DNA from: Actinobacteria bacterium UBA7422 | GTDB lineage: Bacteria; Actinomycetota; Actinomycetes; S36-B12 | Direction of reading: 5' to 3' | DNA length: 13,884 nucleotides | Assembly (NCBI GenBank): GCA_002469525.1 | Contig: DKME01000164.1 | Location: 350-14,233, forward strand | Shown: positions 6,756-13,884 of the stretch, piece after piece | Layout: each line of letters begins with the position of its first letter | Numbering within the stretch: position 1 is the stretch's first letter | Translations under genes and position numbers: made by a program | The notes under the pieces: generated by a model | What the model saw: the letters and a program-made list of their open reading frames with translations, nothing else | Databases searched by the model: none | What the model was told of the DNA's origin: nothing

Positions 6756-7687
6756 GCGACTTAAGTGGGGAAACTTCCCGAAGAACGCCATCGCGCGTCC
6801 ACGTCGTGGTCAACAGTCAATCTGAGCGGGCACGTCGAATCGCTAGCAGTGTTGAAACAGGGCTAGCCAGTCATGGGATAGGTACGAGCCGTGAATCTGA
6901 TGACTCTGAAAGCGTGCCATTTGGTACAGCCCAACCGAACGAAGTTCCCGTACTTAACTCAACGGATTTGATTCTAGTGATCGGTGGCGACGGCACCATG
7001 TTGCGGGCGGCTGAGATTGGACGCGAGTCAGGTGCAGCGATTCTGGGAGTCAACCTTGGTCACGTTGGGTTCCTTGCTGAAGCTGAAGAGGAAGATCTTG
7101 CATTTGTCATCAACTCGGTAGCGGGTGGGCGCTGGAGTGTGGAAGAGCGACTCGCACTCGACGTTCTCGTTGTGGGGAGCGGTCCAGCCGGTAGAAAAGT
7201 GGTTGACCACACGTGGGCTCTAAATGAAATAAGCCTTGAAAAGCATGCCCGTGAAAAAATGATCAGTGTGCTGGCGCATGTAGACGAGCATCCGCTAAGT
7301 CGTTGGGGCTGTGACGGGGTTATTTGTGCCACACCAACGGGGTCAACTGCCTACGCTTTCTCTGCGGGCGGGCCAATCGTGTGGCCCGAAGTTAGTGCAC
7401 TTCTCTTGCTTCCCATTAGCGCCCACTCACTTTTCGCACGTCCAGCAGTTATCGCGCCCACGAGTGTGATCAGGCTCGATCTTTCTCCTGAATCCGACGC
7501 CGTGATGTGGGCCGACGGTCGACGAATGATCGCCATCGCTGCGGGTTCAAGTATCGAGGTCCGTGCACATGTTCAGCCGGTGAGGTTTGCGCGCCTGGTT
7601 ACTTCACCGTTCACCGACCGGTTAGTGGCCAAGTTCCAATTGCCTGTCGATGGCTGGCGTGGTTCGACGGGCGCAGGGGGTGAGTAA
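6752..7687 (+). CDS. nadK: NAD kinase
   Basis: This 311-residue cytoplasmic enzyme phosphorylates NAD to NADP using ATP or polyphosphate. Family signatures in order are VIGGDGTMLRAAE (catalytic D80), VNLGHVGFLAEAE, WALNEISLEK with N158 and E159, VICATPTGSTAYAFSAGGP and HSLFARPAVI. The open frame extends left to 6653, but ATG 6752 is preferred: it has a good Shine-Dalgarno, overlaps the tlyA stop in an ATGA pair, and gives the usual length. Residues 29-70 are a serine-rich, probably flexible stretch before the GGDGT motif. The TAA stop overlaps the recN start as TAATG, so tlyA, nadK and recN form one coupled unit, the same order as Rv1694-Rv1696 (from memory). The often used symbol ppnK is a synonym. 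Confidence 0.95.
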   Translation: MSDLSGETSRRTPSRVHVVVNSQSERARRIASSVETGLASHGIGTSRESDDSESVPFGTAQPNEVPVLNSTDLILVIGGDGTMLRAAEIGRESGAAILGVNLGHVGFLAEAEEEDLAFVINSVAGGRWSVEERLALDVLVVGSGPAGRKVVDHTWALNEISLEKHAREKMISVLAHVDEHPLSRWGCDGVICATPTGSTAYAFSAGGPIVWPEVSALLLLPISAHSLFARPAVIAPTSVIRLDLSPESDAVMWADGRRMIAIAAGSSIEVRAHVQPVRFARLVTSPFTDRLVAKFQLPVDGWRGSTGAGGE

Positions 7688-9417
7688 TGCTCGAGAGTTT
7701 GACGATCTCGAATGTGGGAATAATTTCTGAGGCGTCCATTGAGCTTGATCCCGGACTAACTGTTCTCACGGGGGAGACGGGTGCAGGCAAGTCCATGATT
7801 CTGCAAAGCATTGGGCTGCTGATGGGCAATAGAGGCAGCACCGAACTGATTTTTGCTGGAGCAGATTTAGCCCGAGTCGACTGTGAAGCAAAATTCAATT
7901 CGACCGCGTGCGCTCGGGTGCTCGAACTGGTTGAGGAAAGTGGAGGAGAGTGCGAGGAGATTCGAGGATCGGGTGAGCATTCCCTCTTGCTTTCGCGGGA
8001 AATTTCCCAAAGTGGCCGGGGAAAAATCTTTCTTGGCGGTCGGCAGGTACCGGCCAGTGTCTTAAAGGACGTAAGTGAAAATCTGATCGCTCTACACGGC
8101 CAATCCGATCAGGTGTTGTTACGAGACCCACCCAAGCAACTTGAATTGCTGGATCGCGCAGGTGCCGGATTAGTGGCAAGGACAAAGGCTGCCTACCAGG
8201 TGGCTCGACGTGCCTATCGTTCACTGTGCAAGGAATACGATCAGCTTCGGATAAGTGAGAGTGATCAGCGCTCTCGCATTTTCACCCTTGAGCAAGGTAT
8301 CGGTGAGATCTCCGAGCTGAAGCTAGTCACCGACGAGGACATCGAGATCACTCAAAAAATTTCGGTAATGCGCAATGTCGACGACCTGAGCAATACGGTG
8401 GGTAGGGCGCGTGAGTTGCTGGCCGGTTCTGCAGATTTCGCCCAGGGTTCTCTCAGCGAAAGCGTGCTGGACCAACTGGCCGAGATTTTAAAATCCCTCG
8501 AGCATGCATGTGAACTGGACCCGGAACTGGAGACCCACCGGGCGCGGGTGGTTTCTGCCAGCGCAGAGATGGCTGACCTTGATTCAGAATTGGGTCAGTA
8601 CCTGGCTCGTCTTGGAGCAGACCCGCTGGAACTCTCTCAATTGGAAACGCGAATCTCAGAGCTGTCCGGTGTCAAGAAGAAGTACGGGCCTTCGCTCACC
8701 GATGTAATCAACTGGCATGCGCAGGCACTTGTCGAACTCGAAAGCCTGCGGACTCGCGACTCGAGAATGTCAGAACTTGAGGGTGAGATCGAAGAAGCAC
8801 TGGCCGTGATGTCCAAGGAGGCGGAGGCATTGTCAAAGGCGCGGGCGCAAACGGCGAAGAAGCTCAAGGCAAGTATCGAATCGGAGTTGTCGGCGTTGGC
8901 CATGCCCTATGCCCAGGTGGCAATTGAACTTGATTCGTTGGCGGATCCGGATTCGTGGACCAGGTCGGGGAAAGACCAAATAATGTTTATGTTGGCCGCT
9001 CATGAGGGTGCCAAATTCCTCCCATTGTCCAAATCGGCCTCTGGCGGGGAGCTCAGTCGGGTCATGTTGGCGATTGAAGTTGCACTCGCGGGGGAAGACC
9101 CAGTGCCCACCATGATTTTTGACGAAGTTGACGCCGGAATCGGTGGGGCGGTGGCGGTTGAAGTGGGGCGGAGATTGGCCGCGCTGGCTGAACACACGCA
9201 GGTGATCGTGGTCACGCATCTCCCACAAGTTGCAGCCTTTGCTGACAGGCACTTGGTAGTGGAGAAGACGGCTCAAGCAAAGTCGGTCCAGACAACGGTT
9301 GCAAGAGTTCAGGGTGAGGAGCGAGTGCGGGAGATCACCCGAATGCTTTCGGGGTTACCAGACTCCGAGCACGGTGGTGCACACGCTCTTGAACTGCTCG
9401 ACTTAGCAGCGCGGTGA
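7687..9417 (+). CDS. recN: DNA repair protein RecN
   Basis: A 576-residue SMC-like ATPase acting in double-strand break repair, where it is thought to tether or hold DNA ends before RecA-dependent recombination. The N-terminal head begins at once with MLESLTISNVGII and the Walker A motif GETGAGKS at 29-36. The middle (about 150-400) is rich in Glu, Leu and Ser heptad-like stretches, the antiparallel coiled coil. The C-terminal head has the ABC signature SGGELSR from S452, Walker B ending in D479-E480 (MIFDEVDAGIGG), and the switch histidine in VTHLPQVAAFAD. Length is normal for the family. Its ATG overlaps the nadK stop. No LexA box is visible directly upstream, as expected for a gene internal to an operon. 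Confidence 0.96.
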   Translation: MLESLTISNVGIISEASIELDPGLTVLTGETGAGKSMILQSIGLLMGNRGSTELIFAGADLARVDCEAKFNSTACARVLELVEESGGECEEIRGSGEHSLLLSREISQSGRGKIFLGGRQVPASVLKDVSENLIALHGQSDQVLLRDPPKQLELLDRAGAGLVARTKAAYQVARRAYRSLCKEYDQLRISESDQRSRIFTLEQGIGEISELKLVTDEDIEITQKISVMRNVDDLSNTVGRARELLAGSADFAQGSLSESVLDQLAEILKSLEHACELDPELETHRARVVSASAEMADLDSELGQYLARLGADPLELSQLETRISELSGVKKKYGPSLTDVINWHAQALVELESLRTRDSRMSELEGEIEEALAVMSKEAEALSKARAQTAKKLKASIESELSALAMPYAQVAIELDSLADPDSWTRSGKDQIMFMLAAHEGAKFLPLSKSASGGELSRVMLAIEVALAGEDPVPTMIFDEVDAGIGGAVAVEVGRRLAALAEHTQVIVVTHLPQVAAFADRHLVVEKTAQAKSVQTTVARVQGEERVREITRMLSGLPDSEHGGAHALELLDLAAR

Positions 9418-9480
9418 TCATGATGACCAGGACTTCCTGCCGGCGCCGTTAGCGAGTCGTGGGGGTGGGTGGTCAAACCC

Positions 9481-9489
9481 TGATACACT
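9481..9489 (+). promoter_or_regulatory. Extended -10 promoter of pyrG, probably leaderless
   Basis: TGATACACT contains TACACT (9484-9489), a fit to the actinobacterial TANNNT -10, preceded by the extended TGN. Eight bases separate it from GTG 9498, so transcription would begin at or within a base or two of the start codon. No good -35 is seen 16-18 bases upstream, which the extended -10 can offset. No Shine-Dalgarno lies before the GTG, consistent with a leaderless message. Confidence 0.6.
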
Positions 9490-9497
9490 TCACTCCC

Positions 9498-11162
9498 GTG
9501 GAGAAAACTGGGACCAAGCACATATTCGTCACCGGAGGCGTTGCCTCCTCACTCGGTAAGGGACTTACGGCATCTTCGTTAGGGAATCTTCTGACCGCTC
9601 GCGGAATGCGGGTGACAATGCAAAAACTCGATCCGTATCTGAATGTCGACCCCGGAACCATGAATCCTTTCCAGCACGGCGAAGTGTTCGTCACGGATGA
9701 CGGCGCTGAAACCGACCTTGATATCGGGCACTACGAACGCTTCCTTGACACGAATTTGCATGGCTCAGCAAATGTCACAACCGGTCAGGTGTACTCAACA
9801 GTAATTGCGAAAGAGCGGCGTGGCGAATACCTCGGAGACACCGTGCAGGTGATTCCACACATTACGAACGAAATTAAGTCGCGGATCAGGCGCATGGCAG
9901 GTCCCAATGTGGACGTTGTAATCACCGAAGTGGGTGGCACCGTTGGTGACATTGAAAGTTTGCCTTTTTTAGAATCTGTTCGACAGATTCGCCATGAAGT
10001 TGGCCGGGAAAACGTGTTTTTCCTGCATGTGTCACTGCTGCCGTATATCGGTCCATCGGGTGAACTGAAAACTAAACCGACCCAGCATTCGGTTGCTGCG
10101 CTACGCAATATTGGTATTCAACCCGACGCAATTGTGTTGCGTGCTGATCGAGCGGTGCCAGAGTCAATCAAACAGAAAATTTCGCTGATGTGTGATGTGG
10201 ACGCCGAGGCTGTGGTTGCGGCGGTTGACGCAAAGAGCATTTATGACATTCCAAAGGTGCTCCACTCTGAAGGCCTTGACGCTTACGTGATTAGAAGGCT
10301 TGACCTGCCGTTCCGTGATGTGAATTGGGAGCGTTGGGACAACCTGCTGCAGCGAGTCCACCATCCAAAACATGAGGTGACTGTGGGACTTGTTGGCAAG
10401 TACATTGATTTACCCGATGCTTATTTGTCCGTCACGGAGGCATTGCGCGCTGGCGGTTTCCACAACGATGCCCGTGTCAATATCCGTTGGGTATCCAGTG
10501 ATGACTGTGCAACGCATGAAGGCGCTGCAAAAAACTTGAGTGACTTAGACGCGATCTGTGTCCCTGGTGGATTTGGTGTCCGGGGGATTGAAGGCAAACT
10601 CGGTGCGTTGACTTTCGCTCGTGAAAACCTGATTCCCACACTTGGGTTATGCCTAGGATTGCAATGCATGGTGATCGAATACTCCCGAACGATTGCAGGT
10701 CTTGAGAACGCGAACTCGGTTGAGTTTGACGAATCAACACCTCACCCTGTCGTGTCGACCATGGCAGATCAGCGAGATGTTGTTTCGGGTGACCGAGACA
10801 TGGGTGGCACCATGCGGTTGGGGCTTTACCCAGCGAAACTTGCCGAAGGTTCGGTTGCCTTCCGAGTATACGGAACGCCCTACATTGAAGAGCGTCACCG
10901 ACACCGGTTTGAAGTCGCGAACGAGTATCGGGATCAACTCACCCAAGCAGGTTTGAGTTTCTCTGGTACTTCACCGGACGGACGGTTAGTTGAGTTTGTT
11001 GAACTCACTGAGAGCGTTCACCCCTATTACATTGGGACGCAAGCCCACCCTGAACTTCGATCCCGACCAACACATGCTCACCCGCTCTTTAGCGGACTGA
11101 TAGAGGCCGCCATCACTCGTTCGACAGCCTCGCAACTCGACCTTTCCTCCGCAGATGCTTAA
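9498..11162 (+). CDS. pyrG: CTP synthase
   Basis: This 554-residue enzyme makes CTP from UTP, ATP and glutamine. The N-terminal synthase domain starts with HIFVTGGVASSLGKG (P-loop lysine K21) and contains DPYLNVDPGTMNPFQHGEVF and EVGGTVGDIES. The C-terminal glutamine amidotransferase domain starts near VGLVGKY and has the triad C385 (GLCLGLQ), H517 and E519 (QAHPELRSRP). An upstream in-frame GTG at 9459 would add 13 residues; GTG 9498 is preferred because it gives the family's short lead before the P-loop and sits just after a -10 element. In M. tuberculosis two genes (Rv1697, Rv1698) lie between recN and pyrG; here there are only 80 bases, so pyrG has its own promoter in a shortened junction. 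Confidence 0.96.
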   Translation: MEKTGTKHIFVTGGVASSLGKGLTASSLGNLLTARGMRVTMQKLDPYLNVDPGTMNPFQHGEVFVTDDGAETDLDIGHYERFLDTNLHGSANVTTGQVYSTVIAKERRGEYLGDTVQVIPHITNEIKSRIRRMAGPNVDVVITEVGGTVGDIESLPFLESVRQIRHEVGRENVFFLHVSLLPYIGPSGELKTKPTQHSVAALRNIGIQPDAIVLRADRAVPESIKQKISLMCDVDAEAVVAAVDAKSIYDIPKVLHSEGLDAYVIRRLDLPFRDVNWERWDNLLQRVHHPKHEVTVGLVGKYIDLPDAYLSVTEALRAGGFHNDARVNIRWVSSDDCATHEGAAKNLSDLDAICVPGGFGVRGIEGKLGALTFARENLIPTLGLCLGLQCMVIEYSRTIAGLENANSVEFDESTPHPVVSTMADQRDVVSGDRDMGGTMRLGLYPAKLAEGSVAFRVYGTPYIEERHRHRFEVANEYRDQLTQAGLSFSGTSPDGRLVEFVELTESVHPYYIGTQAHPELRSRPTHAHPLFSGLIEAAITRSTASQLDLSSADA

Positions 11163-11183
11163 GCAAATTCGCACTTCAACACA

Positions 11184-11849
11184 ATGAATGGAACTTGGAG
11201 CGGCCCTGTTCGTGACAGGTCGGACCCAGCACGACTGTTGAGACAGGAAACTGTTCATGTCGGCGGCAAATGGCGGGTTGATGTTGAACAGGTTGAGATT
11301 GCAGGGCATCAAGTAACACGTGACGTTCTAATTCACCCCGGAGCAGTCGCGGTGTTAGTCCTCAATGAACACGATGAAGTGCTCCTAATCCGTCAATACC
11401 GTCAGGCAGTGGGAATGTTTCTTTTTGAGACGCCCGCTGGGCTGCTCGACAAACGTGATGAAGACCCGTTAGTGGCAGCGCAACGCGAGTTGGCCGAAGA
11501 AGCTGGTGTGAGTGCTGCGCGCTGGGAAACGCTAGTTGATTTTTACAACTCACCCGGAGGTTCAAGTGAAGCCATCCGGATCTACCTAGCCCGGGAGATC
11601 ACCGACCTGCCACACGGCCGAATCGTGACGGGGGAAGCCGAAGAAATGGACCTACCAACAGTCTGGGTGCCTTTGGCAGAAGCTGTTGATTTGGTGCTCT
11701 CAGGTGACTTGGGAAACCCAACGGCAGTTTTGGGCATCCTGGCAGCGTGGGCTTGGCGCTCACACCCAACGGCAGTTTTAAGAGAAGCAAATTGTGTGTG
11801 GAGTGCGCGAGAAGGGCTGAAAGCCCTTGGTAAACTGCCGGCCGTGTAG
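11184..11849 (+). CDS. Nudix hydrolase, ADP-ribose pyrophosphatase type
   Basis: A 221-residue Nudix enzyme. The box spans 86-109 (GLLDKRDED, then AAQRELAEEAGV), with the metal-binding run R101-E102-x2-E105-E106. The glycine-to-glutamate spacing is one residue longer than the textbook GX5E, as I recall for the M. tuberculosis ADP-ribose pyrophosphatase Rv1700, which holds the same place after pyrG. PAGLL and the following DFYNSPGGSSEAIRIYLA, with proline and acidic residues after the box, also fit that group. It would split ADP-ribose to AMP and ribose 5-phosphate; other nucleoside diphosphate derivatives are possible. It starts 21 bases after pyrG without a visible Shine-Dalgarno, so it probably depends on pyrG transcription. 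Confidence 0.9.
   Translation: MNGTWSGPVRDRSDPARLLRQETVHVGGKWRVDVEQVEIAGHQVTRDVLIHPGAVAVLVLNEHDEVLLIRQYRQAVGMFLFETPAGLLDKRDEDPLVAAQRELAEEAGVSAARWETLVDFYNSPGGSSEAIRIYLAREITDLPHGRIVTGEAEEMDLPTVWVPLAEAVDLVLSGDLGNPTAVLGILAAWAWRSHPTAVLREANCVWSAREGLKALGKLPAV
11716..11779 (+). repeat. Pair of 16-base direct repeats inside the Nudix gene
   Basis: ACCCAACGGCAGTTTT occurs at 11716-11731 and 11764-11779, exactly 48 bases apart, so both copies are in the same frame and encode NPTAVL and HPTAVL. This looks like a small internal duplication in the C-terminal helix region. A partial inverted copy, AAACTGCCG, lies near 11832. Confidence 0.7.
11812..11828 (+). other. Perfect 7-bp hairpin near the end of the Nudix gene
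   Basis: AAGGGCT (11812-11818) and AGCCCTT (11822-11828) pair around a three-base loop, about 20 bases before the stop codon. There is no T-run after it, so it is not a standard intrinsic terminator. It may be chance, a pause, or an mRNA-stabilising stem between the Nudix and ald cistrons. Confidence 0.4.
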
Positions 11850-11932
11850 ATTGTCGGGAGGCGTTTGTTTACCAAGAACAATCTGAAATTTATCGCCTAA
11901 CAAGTGTCAACAATCAAGGAGTAGAGGTCACC
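11850..11932 (+). promoter_or_regulatory. Leader region and ribosome binding sites of ald
   Basis: This 83-base gap precedes ald. It ends with a strong ribosome binding region, AAGGAG at 11916-11921 and AGAGG at 11923-11927, the latter five bases before GTG 11933. Short inverted matches occur (GATTGT at 11849-11854 with ACAATC at 11878-11883; AGGCG at 11859-11863 with CGCCT at 11894-11898). They could be operator or stem elements, since ald is often under its own regulator, but none is strong and no clear -10 box is seen. Confidence 0.4.
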
Positions 11933-13048
11933 GTGCGCGTTGGAATTCCTAAGGAAATCAAGAATCACGAATACCGCGTTGCTATCACACCGGCCGGAGT
12001 CCACGAACTCGTTACCAACGGTCATGAAGTTGTGATCGAGGTTGGGGCCGGCGTTGGCTCCTCGATTCCAGACGAAGACTTCGTTGGTGCTGGCGCACGG
12101 ATTCTTCCAAATGCTGATTCAGTATGGGAGAGCGCCGACATGATTCTCAAGGTGAAGGAGCCCATTGCTGCGGAATACCACCGTATGCGCGCGGGCCAAG
12201 TTATTTTCACCTACCTCCACCTCGCAGCATCCCAAGAATGCACGGACGCACTCGTCAAGTCCGGTGCAACAGCAATCGCCTATGAAACGGTTGAACTCTC
12301 TGACGGTTCGCTTCCGTTGCTTGCTCCGATGTCTGAAGTTGCCGGTAGGTTAGCCCCACAGGTGGGTGCACACTCGCTCATGCGTGCACACGGTGGTCGG
12401 GGTGTTCTCATGGGAGGTGTTTCTGGTGTGTACGCAGCCAAGGTTGTAGTTCTTGGTGCAGGAGTCGCAGGCATGAATGCGGCTGCGATCGCGTTGGGAA
12501 TGCAGGCCGAAGTACTTCTCCTTGACAAAAATATCACCCGCTTGCGACAGGTGGACGCGATCTACCAAGGACACATGCAGACCGTCGCTTCAAACTCCTT
12601 CGAGATCGAGCAGGCGGTCCTTGACGCAGACATGGTGATTGGCGCTGTTCTCGTCCCTGGAACAAAAGCCCCGAAGCTGATTTCCAATGAGCTCGTGTCG
12701 CGCATGAAACCTGGTTCAGTACTCGTGGATATTGCCGTTGACCAGGGTGGCTGTTTCGAAGACTCTCGTCCAACAACGCACGCCGAACCCACCTATGAAG
12801 TTCACAACTCGGTGTTTTACTGTGTTGCGAACATGCCAGGTGCTGTCCCGCACACGTCAACATACGCGCTCACAAATGTGACGCTTCCCTACGCCGTTGC
12901 GCTGGCCAACAAGGGTTGGAAGAATGCATTGCAGGAAGACCCTGCGCTGGCATTGGGTCTTAACGTGCATGACGGCTCCGTGACCTACGGTGCTGTGGCG
13001 GAGTCATTTGACTACCCCCTCGTTGAGTTGGCAAAGGTTCTCGCCTGA
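11933..13048 (+). CDS. ald: Alanine dehydrogenase
   Basis: This 371-residue NAD-dependent enzyme interconverts L-alanine and pyruvate plus ammonia, linking nitrogen assimilation or alanine use to central carbon and NADH balance. The N-terminus MRVGIPKEIKNHEYRVAITP is diagnostic. Known active-site residues are all present: R15, K75 in LKVKEP, H96 in TYLHLA, and D270 in DIAVDQGG; the Rossmann glycines are in VVLGAGVAGMNAA. Length equals that of the M. tuberculosis enzyme. The GTG start follows a good ribosome binding site. In M. tuberculosis ald is elsewhere (Rv2780) and the Nudix gene adjoins xerD; as I recall, Streptomyces keeps an ald in this neighbourhood. The end TGA overlaps the proposed xerD start. 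Confidence 0.97.
   Translation: MRVGIPKEIKNHEYRVAITPAGVHELVTNGHEVVIEVGAGVGSSIPDEDFVGAGARILPNADSVWESADMILKVKEPIAAEYHRMRAGQVIFTYLHLAASQECTDALVKSGATAIAYETVELSDGSLPLLAPMSEVAGRLAPQVGAHSLMRAHGGRGVLMGGVSGVYAAKVVVLGAGVAGMNAAAIALGMQAEVLLLDKNITRLRQVDAIYQGHMQTVASNSFEIEQAVLDADMVIGAVLVPGTKAPKLISNELVSRMKPGSVLVDIAVDQGGCFEDSRPTTHAEPTYEVHNSVFYCVANMPGAVPHTSTYALTNVTLPYAVALANKGWKNALQEDPALALGLNVHDGSVTYGAVAESFDYPLVELAKVLA
13033..13037 (+). promoter_or_regulatory. Shine-Dalgarno site supporting a CTG start of xerD
   Basis: AAAGG lies seven bases before CTG 13045, inside the last codons of ald. It is the only well-spaced site near the expected N-terminus of the recombinase. Confidence 0.5.
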
Positions 13049-13884
13049 AGCTAGGGCAGGCAATCCGCGGGTACCTCGATCACGTCAGCATTGAACGAGG
13101 TCTCGCAGCCAACACCGTAAGTGCGTACACCAGGGATCTCGTGCGTTATGAAAATTGGTGCACTGAAAACTCACTTGTTGAGCTTGGCGATATCACCGCC
13201 AATTCAGTCAACGACTTTGCCACATCACTGGCGGGTGATGTGAGTGCATCAAGTGCTGCTCGAATAGTCGTTTCCGTTAGAGGGTTTCACAAGTTTTGCG
13301 TGGCGGAAGACTGGACGCAGATTAATCCAGCGGTCGACGTGCACCCCGTGTCAATCCCACGTCGATTGCCTAAAGCATTGTCCTACGAAGCAATTACATC
13401 GATCATTGAGGCCACCGATCAAAGTGACCTCGCAGAACGTGATCGGGCGATCGTTGAGTTGCTCTATGGAACGGGGATCCGAATCTCTGAACTGAGCAAT
13501 ATTGATCTTGACGACATTGATTCCGACTCGGGAACCGTAGTTGTCACGGGCAAGGGCAATAAGCAGCGTTTGATCCCGGTTGGGACCTACGCACTCGAAG
13601 CCATCGAAAAATATGTTCGTGGTGAGCGCTTGGAACTCGTTGCTAAGGGGGAGGGGAGCCGCAAGTTATTTCTCAATAAACGGGGTAAATCCCTCTCCCG
13701 ACAGAGTGCCTGGGAGTGTGTGAGTCAGGCAGCAAAGCGCGCCGATGTCACTAGTGTGAGCCCACACACTATGCGGCACAGCTATGCAACCCACCTGCTC
13801 GAGCGCGGGGCAGACGTGCGCACCGTTCAGGAGCTGCTCGGGCACGCCTCGGTCACAACTACACAGGTGTACACGCTGGTCACG
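13045..13884 (+). CDS. xerD: Tyrosine recombinase XerD (3' partial), probable CTG start
   Basis: An open frame of 280 codons runs to the right edge. The product is a tyrosine recombinase: an N-terminal SAM-like DNA-binding domain (AIRGYLDHVSIERGLAANTV) and a catalytic domain with R146 (GTGIRISEL), K170 (VTGKGNKQR), H241 and R244 (HTMRHSYATH), H267 (LGHASVTTT) and nucleophile Y276 (QVYTLVT). XerD acts with XerC at dif to resolve chromosome dimers. About 20-30 residues are probably missing at the right. The nearest upstream in-frame stop is 13024-13026, and no ATG, GTG or TTG lies between it and the conserved start; CTG 13045 overlaps the ald stop as CTGA and has a Shine-Dalgarno. GTG 13141 would remove 32 conserved residues. 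Housekeeping context argues against a phage integrase. Confidence 0.9.
   Translation, partial: MKLGQAIRGYLDHVSIERGLAANTVSAYTRDLVRYENWCTENSLVELGDITANSVNDFATSLAGDVSASSAARIVVSVRGFHKFCVAEDWTQINPAVDVHPVSIPRRLPKALSYEAITSIIEATDQSDLAERDRAIVELLYGTGIRISELSNIDLDDIDSDSGTVVVTGKGNKQRLIPVGTYALEAIEKYVRGERLELVAKGEGSRKLFLNKRGKSLSRQSAWECVSQAAKRADVTSVSPHTMRHSYATHLLERGADVRTVQELLGHASVTTTQVYTLVT

Noticed and set aside
11812..11828. Intrinsic terminator after the Nudix gene
   Set aside because: The stem is perfect but short, lies inside the coding region and has no following T-run.
13045..13884. Integrase of a mobile element
   Set aside because: Its neighbours are housekeeping genes in the usual actinobacterial order, and no attachment site, tRNA or phage gene is present; XerD fits better.
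1..13884. A new defence, toxin-antitoxin or biosynthetic system
   Set aside because: Every gene falls in a known core family or a conserved small actinobacterial family, and no accessory module or foreign-looking segment is visible.

Overview
The window reads as a compact chromosomal housekeeping segment of an actinobacterium. GC content looks close to half by eye, low for the phylum, and nearly all of the sequence is coding. The assignment rests on gene order: the run TPR protein, HAD phosphatase, small conserved protein, tlyA, NAD kinase, recN, pyrG, Nudix hydrolase and xerD matches the order around Rv1691-Rv1701 in Mycobacterium tuberculosis (recalled from memory, not searched). A streamlined, possibly aquatic lineage would fit the moderate GC and tight packing, but that is inference.

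Layout. 1-889: 3' part of a TPR-type protein whose N-terminus is an Arg/Ser/Asp pentapeptide repeat continuing past the left edge. 865-1854 (minus): metallo-beta-lactamase-fold hydrolase, convergent with and overlapping the first gene by 25 bases. 1933-5032: a tightly coupled run of a short SSB-like OB-fold protein, ribBA, a small TPR protein and a HAD phosphatase. 5153-5897: two small conserved proteins, one phasin-like with a lysine-rich tail, the other acidic. 5940-9417: tlyA, nadK and recN, joined by ATGA and TAATG overlaps. 9498-13884: pyrG with its own predicted leaderless promoter, a Nudix ADP-ribose pyrophosphatase, alanine dehydrogenase, and xerD, which runs off the right edge and appears to start with CTG.

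The genes cover riboflavin synthesis (ribBA), NADP and CTP supply (nadK, pyrG), nucleotide clean-up (Nudix), rRNA methylation (tlyA), DNA repair and chromosome dimer resolution (recN, xerD, SSB-like), alanine/pyruvate exchange (ald) and possibly glycerol phosphate turnover (HAD). The adjacency looks like inherited actinobacterial gene order rather than one pathway.

I found no tRNA, rRNA, CRISPR array, insertion sequence, prophage or defence system, and no convincing undescribed system. The points most worth a second look are the pentapeptide repeat tract, the CTG start of xerD, the leaderless pyrG promoter with loss of the genes usually found between recN and pyrG, and the odd translation start of the phasin-like gene. 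No gap between genes exceeds about 120 bases.
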